DNA from: Tanypteryx hageni
Lineage: Eukaryota > Arthropoda > Insecta > Odonata > Petaluridae
Direction: 5' to 3'
DNA length: 64,000 nt
Assembly: GCA_028673005.1 (NCBI GenBank)
Contig: CM054117.1
Location: 54,931,370 to 54,995,369, forward strand
Below, piece after piece: positions 45,033-56,506 of the stretch. A program made the position numbers and the translations under genes. Position 1 is the stretch's first letter; each line of letters begins with the position of its first letter. Below the pieces are notes generated by a model, which saw nothing but the letters and a program-made list of their open reading frames with translations, searched no databases and was not told the DNA's origin.

Positions 45033-45880
45033 AGTAAATTTATTGTGAGCTGGAGTTCCTTGGTTGGTTTTAGCATTTTACGATTGAAAATATTCCTGTA
45101 TATTAATTTCCTCTTATGATGAAACGTGAAACGAGGAAGATTTGGATAAGATTATTTCAAATCGCTCACGGAAAAAGCTTGGCTGAGTTATTCGTGCGTG
45201 ATTTTTTCTGATGCTGGTCGCTTTACCCCTACGAGGAAATGGTTTCGAGGAAAATAAACCGTGGATTTATGCGCACGCACGCGCGTGATTAAGCGCAGCC
45301 GCCGATGGCAATTAGTCATATCGGTATCGGATGGCATTGTTGCTGTAACGGACGGTGATGATTGGACAGGGAGAGATAGATAAATGGGAGTTAATTTTTT
45401 ATCTTTCTCACACTCCCACTCTCTCCCTACCACTCCCTATCTCGCGACCGTAATGCGAGTGTGACTCCCTCTCCTAAATGATGTCTCAAGGTTTTTGATT
45501 ACCTTGAGAAGGAAAGAGAGAGAGCTCACGGACGTCCGTAAAATTGTTACTCATTAACCACAAGCCGTCGAATCGAAAGGGTGAAAATATAAAACAACTC
45601 TCGCGCCTCATCTGTCTATTATCTTGAGGGTATCAAAGATAAGTGAATAAGAACGAGAGTGAGAAAATGAAACTCCTTTTTTTATGGCCGCTCTCTTATT
45701 TTGGAACGGCTGACGAAATCGTCGGAAAATGTACTTTATTTTTTACATTAACGTTGCTGCGGGTTATTACATCCGCAAATCGTAAAAAATTCACGCATTT
45801 GAGAGAATATTTTCCTCGCCGCAACTTAAAAGTTGTAAATTCCAGGTTAAACACTTATGCATAAAAAATTTGAAAGAGAA
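45033..45880. other. No gene seen
   Basis: Frames of 73-81 codons have no recognisable domain. Confidence 0.4.
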
Positions 45881-46007
45881 AGTACTCGTCTTAGGTATCT
45901 CCAGTAGCCATAACGATGTGATTAAGACGTATTTAATTTTTAAAATTTCTTACGCTCAAGTCCCTGTTCCTTAATTTTCTTTCAACCATAAAACGAACTC
46001 GGTAGTT
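45881..46007 (-). repeat. Dispersed repeat X, copy 5
   Basis: On the minus strand: GAGAACTACCGAGTTCGTTT ... GTTATGGCTACTGGAGATAC. A hAT element starts a few bases beyond its GAGTTCG end. Confidence 0.6.
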
Positions 46008-46015
46008 CTCTAGCG

Positions 46016-46335
46016 TAGTGGTGCCCAACCCTTTTAAAAGGGCGGACCGCATCGGTGGTTGCGAATCCTTAGGCCGCATTGAAATTTGTTGATTCTTCGG
46101 CGGGCCAAATCAGAGTTTAAATTGGAAGTTACACTTATATATTCTGAGATGCCATATAAGTGAAAATCAATTCTAAGTAAGGTTTTTATAGTTAAAATTT
46201 CAATATTAAAAGTTTTATTATAAAAATTTTCGTAAAAATGTATGAATTTGTTTGTTAAATTTTCCGTATAGCGAGCCGCGCAAAAACCCTTCGCAGACCG
46301 GATGCGGCCCGCGGGCCGTAGGTTGGGCACCACTG
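46016..46335. mobile_element. hAT MITE H9, at the end of an X repeat
   Basis: 320 bp with TIRs TAGTGGTGCCCAACC and GGTTGGGCACCACTG. Target duplication CTCTAGCG/CTCTATCG (7/8, central TA). GCGGCCCGCGGGCCG lies inside the right end. No coding capacity. Confidence 0.9.
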
Positions 46336-46343
46336 CTCTATCG

Positions 46344-47700
46344 AATCAAATAAAGGCATTCGATTTGTCCTTGGTAGTTGAGTTCTTGTGTGGGTTTTAC
46401 AAAAAATTAGTTCTGGGAATAACTGTAACAATTATCCTTGTCTAAAGGAATACCTTAAAATTAATATTATGGATGGATATCGTTTCCGTCTTTGCCACTG
46501 TTGTTTCGATTTAGAGGTCAAGAGAAATCTACTTGTTAATTGCCTTTGAATTTTACGAAATGCAAAGAAAAACTGTTTGGACCTAATTAGTACGATTTAT
46601 AGCAGTTTTTTTACTGCGAGGTTTTTATTACTGGTGGCTAAGATTCTGCAGATTGCTTCTCTGAAGCAGGCGAAGAAAGAATTGCAAAGCAAGTTTAATT
46701 AAGGCGTTTTGTTTAAAAAAACTTTGCTTCGGTCGTTGGGCAATGAAGAAATATTTGCTGCGATTTTATCTAAAATGGAAGCTCTTGCCCTGATAACTTC
46801 ATGGTCTGGCTGCGTTAGCTCGCCGGATGTCTTGTAAACTGACGGAAGTGTAATGACGCAGAGGGTGAAAATATTTATTTATTCGAAAAAGCTCTAAAAT
46901 ATATTTTGGCTATACTGTCATCTTTCCTAGTTTATTAACACGTATCACAATTCTAATAGTTTTCACAGACAATGGATTTATCCTTTCAAAAATTTGATCA
47001 TTTTGGGATTAATCGCAGCAAACCATCTCTTCAGAGGCGCTGTATATTTCATAAAAATAACATTGCGATGAGTAGCATTAAAATTAAGCGCCAAGATAAA
47101 CTGAATCCAGGTCCTTTTTAGGCACAGGTAACACAATTAGAATCTCGGCGATGATTATAGAGAGCATTGGTGTCAACTCTTGTTGTCTTATTCTACCGAT
47201 AATTGTCATTGTTCAGAGGAGCACATCAATACAAGATGATCCAAACGGAACTTATGATAACTACTTTCCATTTTTATAATTTATTTAATACTTTTATTGC
47301 CTTTAATAGCTTTAAAATCACCGCGAATCTGTTGCGTTTTGTTTTCCCAATTTTCATAATTTAGGGTTATAAATATTACAAATACATTCGAACAGAATAT
47401 TAAATTTTGCGGCAAAAATAACGCGTGTATGTATTAGGCTATACCGAATCTCAGTCCAACAATAGTTGTTGCTATGGCAACACACTCGTAACGAGTGATA
47501 AAAACTGCAAAAACGCCATTATTTACGCGAAATTCTAATAAATACAATCGGTAAGAAACATTCTACTATTAAAATTGGAATCTTCATTCCTTTTCTCAGA
47601 GAATAGTACAAATCCTGCTCCGATATTATAATTCTAAGATATTTTAATGTGCAAGAGAAAATTACCCTGCACGATGGATTTCAGATTTCCCATGTAAATC
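46344..47700. other. No gene seen
   Basis: AT-rich unique-looking sequence, with a small palindrome GTTGTTGCTATGGCAACA near 47466. Confidence 0.45.
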
Positions 47701-47718
47701 AAATGGGATGGATAGTTC

Positions 47719-47776
47719 CTGAAATCGAACCCGGGACTTCAGTCTTCGCAACAAAAACTATCCTCGAGAGCTCGGC
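47719..47776 (-). mobile_element. tRNA-like sequence, probable SINE remnant
   Basis: The minus strand has TGCCGAGCTCTCGAGGATAG and a clear B box, CCGGGTTCGATTTC. The stems do not form a full cloverleaf. The flank at 47790-47860 (CACCAAGTTTCATGGAAATC, GGGAGAGACAGACAC) resembles an RTE-type LINE 3' end. Confidence 0.4.
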
Positions 47777-48365
47777 ACATGTAGCAAGAGATTTCCACCA
47801 AGTTTCATGGAAATCGGTCTATTAGTGCAAAGGTTAATAGGGAGAGACAGACACAACGACAAAACTATAAGCCTATTCCCACTCTGAAAAGTAGGCTAAA
47901 AACATTACGAACGAAAGGGAACAAATGGACGGATCGCTTAACGAGTAATTTGTTAAGTATCATGTAATTAAGAGGAGTATTAAGCCGACGAAAAACATCT
48001 CACATCATTAAAGTATTTCCAAAATTCCTTTTTACGCAGCCAAGACTCCCGGCTCCAAGGGAAATTACCCCTTTCCGGAGACAAAATTCACGTACCGTCT
48101 ACAAACAAATAACATTTTCCCCGCGTCTCCGAGAGCAGTGAATGCAAACAAAAAAAACTATTTTGTTTCCTCGTGAAAACCCATGAAAAAACGCCGGGAG
48201 ACCCCATAGTTACAGAAGGTTAGGTTCCTCGGACCGCCGAACCGGAGACGACAAAATAACCGCCCACCCACAAAAAAACATCCGACGGACGAACCCCGGG
48301 TTAAATTATTCATGCGTCCCTGAGTCCTCGGCCTTAAACACGACCGATGCCTAGCTCTAGCACGT
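47777..48365. other. No gene seen
   Basis: Apart from the RTE-like fragment near its start, nothing is recognisable. Confidence 0.4.
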
Positions 48366-48374
48366 GTGTTATTT

Positions 48375-49430
48375 TTTTTAACGCCTCCGCCCCCCCCTCC
48401 CCCCTTCCTTTTCCTCTCTCCTTACCCAGACCGACAAAAGCAAACTCCATTTGACGTCTTCACGCCTACTCGCATGCTTGAAAGGGGGCGCCAGTGTCCC
48501 ACACAAGTCTCCTTCACTGGCGACCTCGAGGCATCCTCTCCCTTCCCATCACGTGTGCCCACCCTCTCTACCTCCTCCCCTCACCACGTCTGGATACTTC
48601 TCTTCCTCTTCTCCCTCCTCAAAACTCCCACTCCCTCTCTCTCTCTTTCACATGCTTTCCCATTGTCTATTTCTATCCCCATTTCTCACTGTTTTTCTTC
48701 CCTGGTTTGCTCCTTCCCTAAACCCTCTCTAGCTCTCTTTATTTCTCACACTCCCTAAATCCCTATTCTACCCCACCCCTGCCTTTTTTCCCTCTCTCTA
48801 CCCACTTTCCCTCTCCCATGTCTCCATCTCCCCCACCGCTCTTTCTTTCTCCTGTCGCTCCCTGTCTCTCCCATCCCTCTTTTCCTCTCTCCCTTCCTTT
48901 CTATTTCTATTGTTTAGCCTTAACTCGCAGAAAAGTCATATTTCTTTCTTTCTCTGCTCCATCTCTCTCTCTAATCCCTCTTTCTGCCCTCTCTCTCTCT
49001 ACCTCGTTCTACACCCACTGTCTCCCCTCTATAACATCTTTCTTTACCTTCACTTTTTATCCCTTCTCTCTCCTTTCCCTCTCTTCATTACCTCTCCCTC
49101 CCTCCTCACTCCCTCCTAAATCTATGTTTATCTTCTCTCTCCCATCCCCTCCATTAAATGTAAGAAGGAGCTATATAGTCTAAATTTCGCCCTTAATAAA
49201 GTCGTCTGTCCGTCTGCCTGCCCCCCCCCCCCTTTACCTCATCTTTGCTCCTATTCTCTCTCTCTCGCTTCCTCCTTTACTTTTTCTAAATCTTTGTTCT
49301 CCTCATTTTCCACTTCCCGTCACTCTTACATCTCTCTATCACACACTTCGTGTCATTCCCTTTTCCACTTCTCTATCGCTGTCCCTGTCATCGTCTCTCA
49401 TTATCTCTCTCCCTATGTTCTCCTCCTGCC
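48375..49430 (+). repeat. About 1 kb pyrimidine-rich tract
   Basis: Nearly continuous CT-rich plus strand with few purines, interrupted by a short mixed segment at 48430-48540 and by the SINE tail at 49152-49220. Frames of 65-130 codons are compositional artefacts. Confidence 0.85.
49152..49220 (+). mobile_element. SINE tail, Trp-SINE family, copy 4
   Basis: TTAAATGTAAGAAGGAGC, ATATAGTCTAAATTTCGCCC, TTAATAAAGTCG, then (TCTG)n. Inserted within the pyrimidine tract. No tRNA head. Confidence 0.7.
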
Positions 49431-49995
49431 CGTTCCTACGCAGCTTCCAAGCACGTCACCACAGGGGGAGACGTCGATAGACCATTTATGTGCACTTTCT
49501 CCAGACATTTTCGGCAGCTCGCTCCCCGAAAAAACCACCCCGCGTAGGTGGAGACACGCTCTGGAAGATTTGGAAGGGAACTTCCGAAATGGGTAGCCTC
49601 GCTGAAAAGTAAAGCTTGCCCGATATTTGTTCACTTCTGTTCGGTTTTAGGGGAATCTCGGGGGGAGGTGTTTTCCGAAGGTTTTAGGAAATATCGGGTG
49701 AGATAAGAGAGAACCGAGGACGGTTCCGGAAGAGCTGCGCAATGAAAGGGGAGTGAGATGGTTGAAACCCTTCAAGATAATGGACTAGAAAAGCTAAGGG
49801 AGAGGAAACGGAGAGTTTACAGATGAGCGTGAGCGCGTGTCTGAGCCTGTGTACTGCAGCGTTAGGACGAAATCGTATTAATCGTATCGCATTTCAACTC
49901 ACCGAAACTTCAGAGGCACAAAGCAGTAAGCACAACAAGCTACGGGCTTGCGAGCATAAAAGACAGCGATTGCCGGCAAGCAGAATGGTGGGCGG
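49431..49995. other. No gene seen
   Basis: Mixed composition; a 100-codon frame at 49294-49596 begins in the pyrimidine tract and is unsupported. Confidence 0.4.
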
Positions 49996-50137
49996 AAATA
50001 AAGTCACAATTTTGGCTAGGAAAAAACTCACAAGAGAAAGTCACAGAAATAAAGTCGCAACTTTGTCTAGGAAAAAAGTCACAGGAAAATAAGTCGCGGA
50101 AAAAGTCACAATTTTGTCTAGCAATAACCGTCACAGC
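49996..50137. repeat. Short tandem repeat of AAAGTCACAATTTTGTCTAGG type
   Basis: Three diverged units beginning near 49996, 50048 and 50087. Each contains AAGTC(A/G)CA(A/G)(T/C)TTTG, CTAGG or CTAGC and GTCACAG. Unit length varies from 39 to 52 bp. Confidence 0.6.
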
Positions 50138-50465
50138 AAAAGCAGTAGAATTCTCCTAGTAGAGTTAACTTTTTTCGTGTATTACTCGAAATTTGCTTTT
50201 ACGTCGGGACTGATTTACCGCAGGGGTAAAAATTATCCTATGTTCAATAAATAATAATATCTATAGGAATAAATTATTATTATTATCACTACTATTAATC
50301 GTTTTACTGAAAATGACCACATGAGGATTTATTTACCATTGTGCGGGCCACACACACACCTTTAAAATAACCGCGTGTAAATTTCAGAGGGATATTTTCG
50401 AGACTTTTTCGATCGTGTAGTTCCATACGCCTGTATCTAAAGTATATTGCATCTACGTACTCGAA
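50138..50465. other. No gene seen
   Basis: AT-rich sequence with a TAATAA-rich patch at 50260-50285. Confidence 0.4.
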
Positions 50466-50604
50466 TAATATCGAATAATAATAATAATTTATTTAACACA
50501 AACATTTCTCCAATTACATGTGTTATAATAGGTACACAACAAGCAACGACCATGCCCTCAACAGTATTCGAACCCGCGACCCTTGCATTTTATAAACGAT
50601 ATCT
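50466..50604 (-). mobile_element. tRNA-derived SINE, second GAGGGCATGGTCG copy
   Basis: The minus strand reads GCGGGTTCGAATACTGTTGA, GGGCATGGTCGTTG and ends AAATAAATTATTATTATT. It shares the B box and following block with 30767-30900. The (TTA)n end is a usual SINE terminus. Confidence 0.6.
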
Positions 50605-53600
50605 AATGAAATCTCCTTCTGGCTAATATACAAATAATATTTATATGGGCACGGATTGTCTTGTTTGGAACAAAATTAATGTCGTCTACTTGTACTTGGG
50701 AAATTGATGACTTGCCAACCGTTTGCCAAAAATTCTAAAAGCGAAAAATTCATGTTATTACTTCTCTTTCTCGCCGAATGAGTTGAATCTAATTTATATA
50801 ATTTGTGCCATTTCTGTCACAACGAAAGGGTTCTTATTAAAATCGATGACGTTTGAATTAACCCTGAGAACGGATACTTTGTTGATTTAATGCTCGTTAT
50901 TTGTTTTGTTTCGCATTCACATTTCTGTAGCGACTCGAATTTCTATTCCTCTAATATTCATCTTCTTCTTCCGACGTTCCAAACATTCAGGAACGATCGT
51001 AAGTGAGTGCTTTGTTTTTAATAACCATGAAGGAACATATATTTCCCTTCGGAAACGAATAAAGCAGTCGTATTTTGCGCTTTCGAAGATTGCGCGATGC
51101 GACTCTTTTTTGTCTCGGGGAAATTTTTATCCCGTTTCCTTTCGTCGTCCTCCTCCGACGATTTTCCTATTTTCTTCATCATTGTATACACCGCAACTAG
51201 GAAGGTGTCGTACGCGTTACCATTACAACGCCGCGCTAACGACTGAAAGAGAGAAGATACATAGAGAGAGAGAGAGAGAGAGAGAAAGAAAGAAAGACAC
51301 ATACGTTCTCTCTCATCCTATCTGCTCATTTTGAAGGATAAATGTCACAAGAGGGAAACATCGGCTTTGTTTGCTTTTCGTATAGCCCGAGGAATTGATA
51401 TTAGTTCATGCTCAACGCGATATAGGACAGGGTTTTGGTTATATCGCGATGGAAGCGACCGAAAAAAATTGGGTTTCCTATAACCGTTCCCCTGACGTTA
51501 AGGGTTTGAATTTATAGAGTAGAAAAGGAAAAAGAATTTTCCTGTATTAAATAACAGTGAAGTTTTGAATTTAATGAATAGAGCAGCGTTAAGAACAGCG
51601 TGGCTAAATTTATAGGTATATGGAATTCCACTAATTCTCGGCCTTGTCTATTAATTTAATTAATTGAATTACTTAACGATCATAGCATCAACTTAAAATC
51701 AATTACGCTGACATAATATGTCCATCCAATGCTCACCAAGAGGTTGGGTGGTACAGAGTCTCAAATATAGAGGATTTAGAATTTACTATCGGCGAACCAC
51801 CACTGACGACGGCTGCTGTGTAGCTGGTTTCCCCAACCTTTATCATGGCGTTTGAAGAGACATAGCATGCCAGTTTGATAATGCCCATACGGCTCGACGA
51901 TTATCTTTTGAATTCAATAAATTGGATTAAATTTTCTTCCAGAAATTCCAAATCTTCATAATAAGGCGAAGCGCGGCCGATAATAATATAGAGTAAAATC
52001 AACGCCGTCGCGTTAACAAAAAATCCACCTATGTTTACGCATTTAATGGTTTCCATTTCAAGGGAAATACCGTCTTTCTCTTTTGTATTGAAACCCCTTG
52101 TGTAAGACGAGGAGGCGACGGAGATGAAGACGGCGATGCCCTTTTGTCGAACGAAAATGCGGGATAGATGATGTTCCGGGAAAATTTCGCCCACCTTTAG
52201 CGTTCAAGCCGGAGGTGATATGGAAAGTGCAGGAGGAAGGAATGTGGAGAGAGTGGGGAGGGAGAGTTATTATACGGGTTCCAATTTCCCTCCTCGAATT
52301 GGAATTTCGCGAGTATTCGTCGTCGTCGGTTTTGAATCTCTCAGCCGTAATTCCGATTCGCGCTTCTCTTCGTCTTTTGTTTCGACGTGACTTAATAAGG
52401 GTAGACGTCGCCCGTGGGGAAATACTGGGTTAGTGGGTAGGACACCGGTTGGGGGGAGAGGGAACTGGTGGGAGTTGTGGGTGCTTATCGGTTGCTGAAG
52501 TCGAGCTTCAATTGGATTAAATTTTGCAGCGAAGGCGTTTTAAACGGGAAATTATCCTGTATTTCGGATGCGTAAACGTGTGGAACCGTTGGTGGTAAAT
52601 CGGTTCTGTGGGCAACTGCGGTCGATCTTCCACGAATATGCCGAAATCGAATTTTATAAATACACGAAGAAGAGGTTTTCCCTTTAATGTTTCGAATCAG
52701 AATTCCTACGAACCTTTCTGCATTCTCGCGATATGACGAAAATAATTTTTGTTTCCTTCTATTAATGTACGATTTACAGAGATCCGTCTCGCAATGGCCT
52801 TAGACGCTCGAAGCTTAAGAACCCAATGTAATTTCATGTTACGACTTTATGAATGGGTGAATTTTTATTATTTCAGCTCTCAGAAAACCCTCACATTATT
52901 GGATTTTTTATCTTTCTTTGTAGATCACATCTGCCAAACTAATGAACTGAAATTTTGAGCGCATGATCTTCCGTCCACGAAAAAAGCGCGGTCATATTTT
53001 TGCCGTTTTATATTTGAAAAATGCGGCGATGTAGTCTTACGGTGCAGTTCTTTACTCGCCTGTTTATACTTCATGTTGACCATTAATGAAGTTGAAGCAA
53101 AAATCTCAATACGCTATATTTTTCCACGAAAATGACTTGCCCCACTGTTGCCAACGGTATCATGTTTTCTGCATTGCATTTCCCCTCGATAACTCGAATG
53201 AACGTGTATGACGCAAAATTTTGATTAGTCGAAGCTCGATAATTCGAACGCCTTCAACTTGAAATTCGGATGTGTCTAAGTAGATAACCCTCCCGTTCCT
53301 ATTCATCTGCCTCCAGATGAATTTATACCACTCGAAGCTTCGATAACGCGAACCTTTCTGCGTTTCCCTCGAGAGTTTGTGGGGTTAGCCGGATAAAAAA
53401 TAATCCTCAAAACTTTTGGACTTACCACCGAACCCTCCGGACCTCTGAAACGTACTTTCCCACCAACAACCCAACCATCCCTAGCTTTCCTAACTGACAC
53501 GTGTCGACTCCACGACCTACGTATTCGTGAAGGTGTTAAGGGGGCGCCGGAGACCAAACCGGCAACATTCTAACGGGTTTAAAAACCCTTTACCGGTGCC

Positions 53601-53697
53601 CTTTCTCAACGGAGCATCCAGAGAGGCGTCAATTTCGGTTCTCTTTTTCCTTTCACGGGTCAATCCTCTAAGAGTTTGAACCTGCTCTTTAGAAAGG

Positions 53698-53729
<32 letters not shown>

Positions 53730-53929
53730 TTCCATAAACATACGATGCCCTCGGGTGCTTTTTGATTCAGGTTCCCGCTCGAGAACAAGCGCACAACACT
53801 TCTTCCTCCTAACGCGTAAATGTGTTCTGAGTTGTATTACAGAGCTCAAGCTTGTAAGGCTCTCAATGAATAAAACGGTGTGATTTAACTTTCACCACCA
53901 AAAAAAATAATCGGAGTAACTATATGCGC
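50605..53929. other. No gene; Y repeat and pogo-like shards
   Basis: (GA)n at 51262-51284. A Y copy on the minus strand at 51785-51832 (GCAGCCGTCGTCAGTGG). CTCGATAACTCGAA and CTCGATAATTCGAACG at 53187 and 53236 resemble decayed pogo-type ends. (CT)n at 53700-53726. The 97- and 110-codon minus frames have no recognisable domain. Confidence 0.4.
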
Positions 53930-54319
53930 CAGTGGCGTGGCAAATGTTTCGGGAGCCCCAACGCAAAGTTCCTTTTTAGGTGCGTAATGAAAAATAACCT
54001 TTCAATAAGAAATCAACTTGCTATCCATCGGTGAGAGCAAGACTGTGTAAATTTCAATGTGATACAATGGCAGCAAATGCTTTTCAATTATTTCGCCGAG
54101 TCCTGCCAGAAATATTGTGATAATTGAAAACAATTTACGATGAACGTAATGACATCCCGAACTACGAGTCTGAATAGTTAAATATAATTTACAGAAAATA
54201 GCGAGTTTAAAAAAATTAACATTACAATTTTTGATGAAGTACTTCTATTTTGCATGGTTCCTCTTGACTGGCGACTCCGGTTCATTGCACTGGTTCGCTA
54301 TTAGTACGCCATGCCACTG
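53930..54319. mobile_element. hAT MITE H14
   Basis: 390 bp. CAGTGGCGTGGCAAA at the left pairs with TACGCCATGCCACTG at the right. Target duplication ATATGCGC/ATATTCGC (7/8). The target lacks central TA. AT-rich interior without a transposase. Confidence 0.85.
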
Positions 54320-54327
54320 ATATTCGC

Positions 54328-56282
54328 ATTTTACATTTACATCGCAAGTGGGTGTTGGCGTGTGGTAGGCATTAAATTAAAACCTCCATCGGCCTGTCGT
54401 CTCGCATCTGGGAAAAATATTATGAGTAATATCTTTAGGTTCTGGAGATTATTTCAACGTATTTTCTTGTTCGACAACACCCATCCTCGGTGGTGTATTA
54501 CCAAAATTCGATTCCAATGTCAGACAAGTACCGGTGATCGCGTTGTGGTTGGATTACGCGTACGAAGAGTGTTTTTACGAACTATGCGCATTTTTTAGGT
54601 TCAATGCGCCAATAATTTTGTGTCTAACATGAAATTCTGACAATAAACTCGAACCTCGCTTTTACGGTCACTAATGAAAATTTAAGGCATGGAAGAAAAT
54701 ACCACTATTTTGACAAGGTTGATTATCCGTAGGTTCGTACCATGTCTGACTTGATCATCACATTAATTCGTGCTTTTATTGTAAAGATAGACAGTTTCCT
54801 AATTGGAAGGTTATAGAGGATTGAATATTTGCCCTATTATTCTTTAGTTTTTCCATTTTTGTATAGAATTAACGGTCCTGTCATTCGAATAGTTTAAAAT
54901 AAATATTTTACATGTATTATTATCGAGACACTTTATGATAGCTCGCTTTTTTATTTATGTTTGAATATTAATTTCGGTGAGCTTTATAATACCTAGCTTT
55001 ATAGTTGGGACTATATCATATCTCGAGCACTTGTTCATATCATTATTTAATTCATTTTTAAAAAATTCGATTAATTTACAAAAACTCTCGTATTTACGAC
55101 ATACGATCCACGTAAACGCAATCGTTTCATCACTTCTTTTTTCGAGTCGCAGTTCAAATCGGTATCGGCGATTCGCGTTGTTGTTTCTTACGGAAAATTC
55201 CCCTACGACAGTTTTATTTTAAGCCTCCTTGTCGATTTTCTTATCGTTCACGCGCGATTTCGCCATTGTCGGAAAAATATGCCTTTCTTGTTTCGCCGTT
55301 TTCCTGGAAGACGAACTGAGAGACCGCGTCGTGATTTGATATTCGCCTGACGTCTTATCTCGACGCGCTTACGTGGAGTGACACACTCGACTAGGATGAG
55401 GGAGAAGCTTTCGGGAGAGAGAGATAGAGAGAGCGAGTGAGGGTATGAAGGGGAAAGGGGGAGGAAGTCTGAGGATGCCATTCTGAGGTGTCTTAAGGTG
55501 AAAGTGCGCGAGGGAGCGCCCCGAGGCGTGTTGGGTGCCGTTGACTCCACCGAGTACCCCAGCGCATCACGTGCTGTTGTGTTCGCCCGAAGACCGACTC
55601 TTGTTGGTGGTGAATGAGTTCTGGGAAGTAATGAAGGCGAACAGCTGATTTATTTTCCATAATTTAAGGCATTAAAACGGTACACTAAACCGTATGCGCT
55701 ATTTCGGTCAGTAATTAGCCCTCCTTGGCGGCCGTTCACCTTTGAAAGTGCGTATCGGAAGCGATTTTCGGCCTTTAGCATCTTAAGACGGCCGCTTTGT
55801 GGTTGATGTGCTGATATACATAGTTTGCCCAACCATTTTATGGCTATGGGAGTTACCCATGTTAATGTGGCTACTGGAGTGGCGTAGGTGCGTCTACGAA
55901 GACTACGCGGCACGTACGGGCCCGCCGGCGAATTAGGCCAGTTATGATAACGCTACTGATTATGTTTTGTGTTTCCATATATACATATACAAGACAAAAG
56001 TTTTCATTGAATTATTGCCTCAAATAGTAAAATAATAGTGCACGTTTTCCTATGTTGATTAAGCATTATTTTTGCGTTAATTCTGTAATTAATTTTCAAG
56101 AGGGACCCATCATCAATCATTGTGCCACCCAGGACTCATTCATCCGTAGGTAAGCCTGTGGGATATAGTGTTGCCAATATTAGTTAATTTACTAGAGATC
56201 AAATGTAAAATACATATAAAATACATTTGTTCCTCGTAAATTTCATTAGGGCTTCATTACAGGATCGTTTAAATTATTTTAG
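54328..56282. other. No gene seen
   Basis: The 95-codon frame at 54311-54598 and the 87-codon minus frame at 55650-55913 are the longest. Neither has a domain I recognise, though the latter has gene-like base composition. Confidence 0.4.
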
Positions 56283-56506
56283 TCAATGGAAAATCCACGA
56301 ATGACTTGAAGGAGACACTACTGTGGGCAGTTCTATCGTCCACCAAACTTTAGCGAATTAATCATCAGAGATTAATTTAATTTACGAAAAGCGTATAAAT
56401 CACTTAATTTGACGGGAAAAAGTCCGAGAACGACTTCATCGAGCCAATATTGTGGGCCGTTCAATCGACGTCCAAGCTTAAGCGAATCAATTATTGAAGA
56501 TAAAAG
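56283..56506. repeat. Diverged tandem duplication, offset about 127 bp
   Basis: GAATGACTTGAAGGAGACAC, TACTGTGGGCAGTTC ... TTTAGCGAATTAATCATCAG recurs as GAACGACTTCATCGAGCCAA, TATTGTGGGCCGTTC ... TTAAGCGAATCAATTATTG. Similarity is about two thirds. Confidence 0.5.

Noticed and set aside
51745..51850. hAT element between AGAGGTTGGG and CCCCAACCTTTATC
   Set aside because: The inverted motifs point outwards from each other relative to normal hAT ends and no TSD was found.
53185..53250. pogo/Tigger element
   Set aside because: Two CTCGATAA-CGAA motifs are present, but their orientation and spacing do not define element ends with TA sites.
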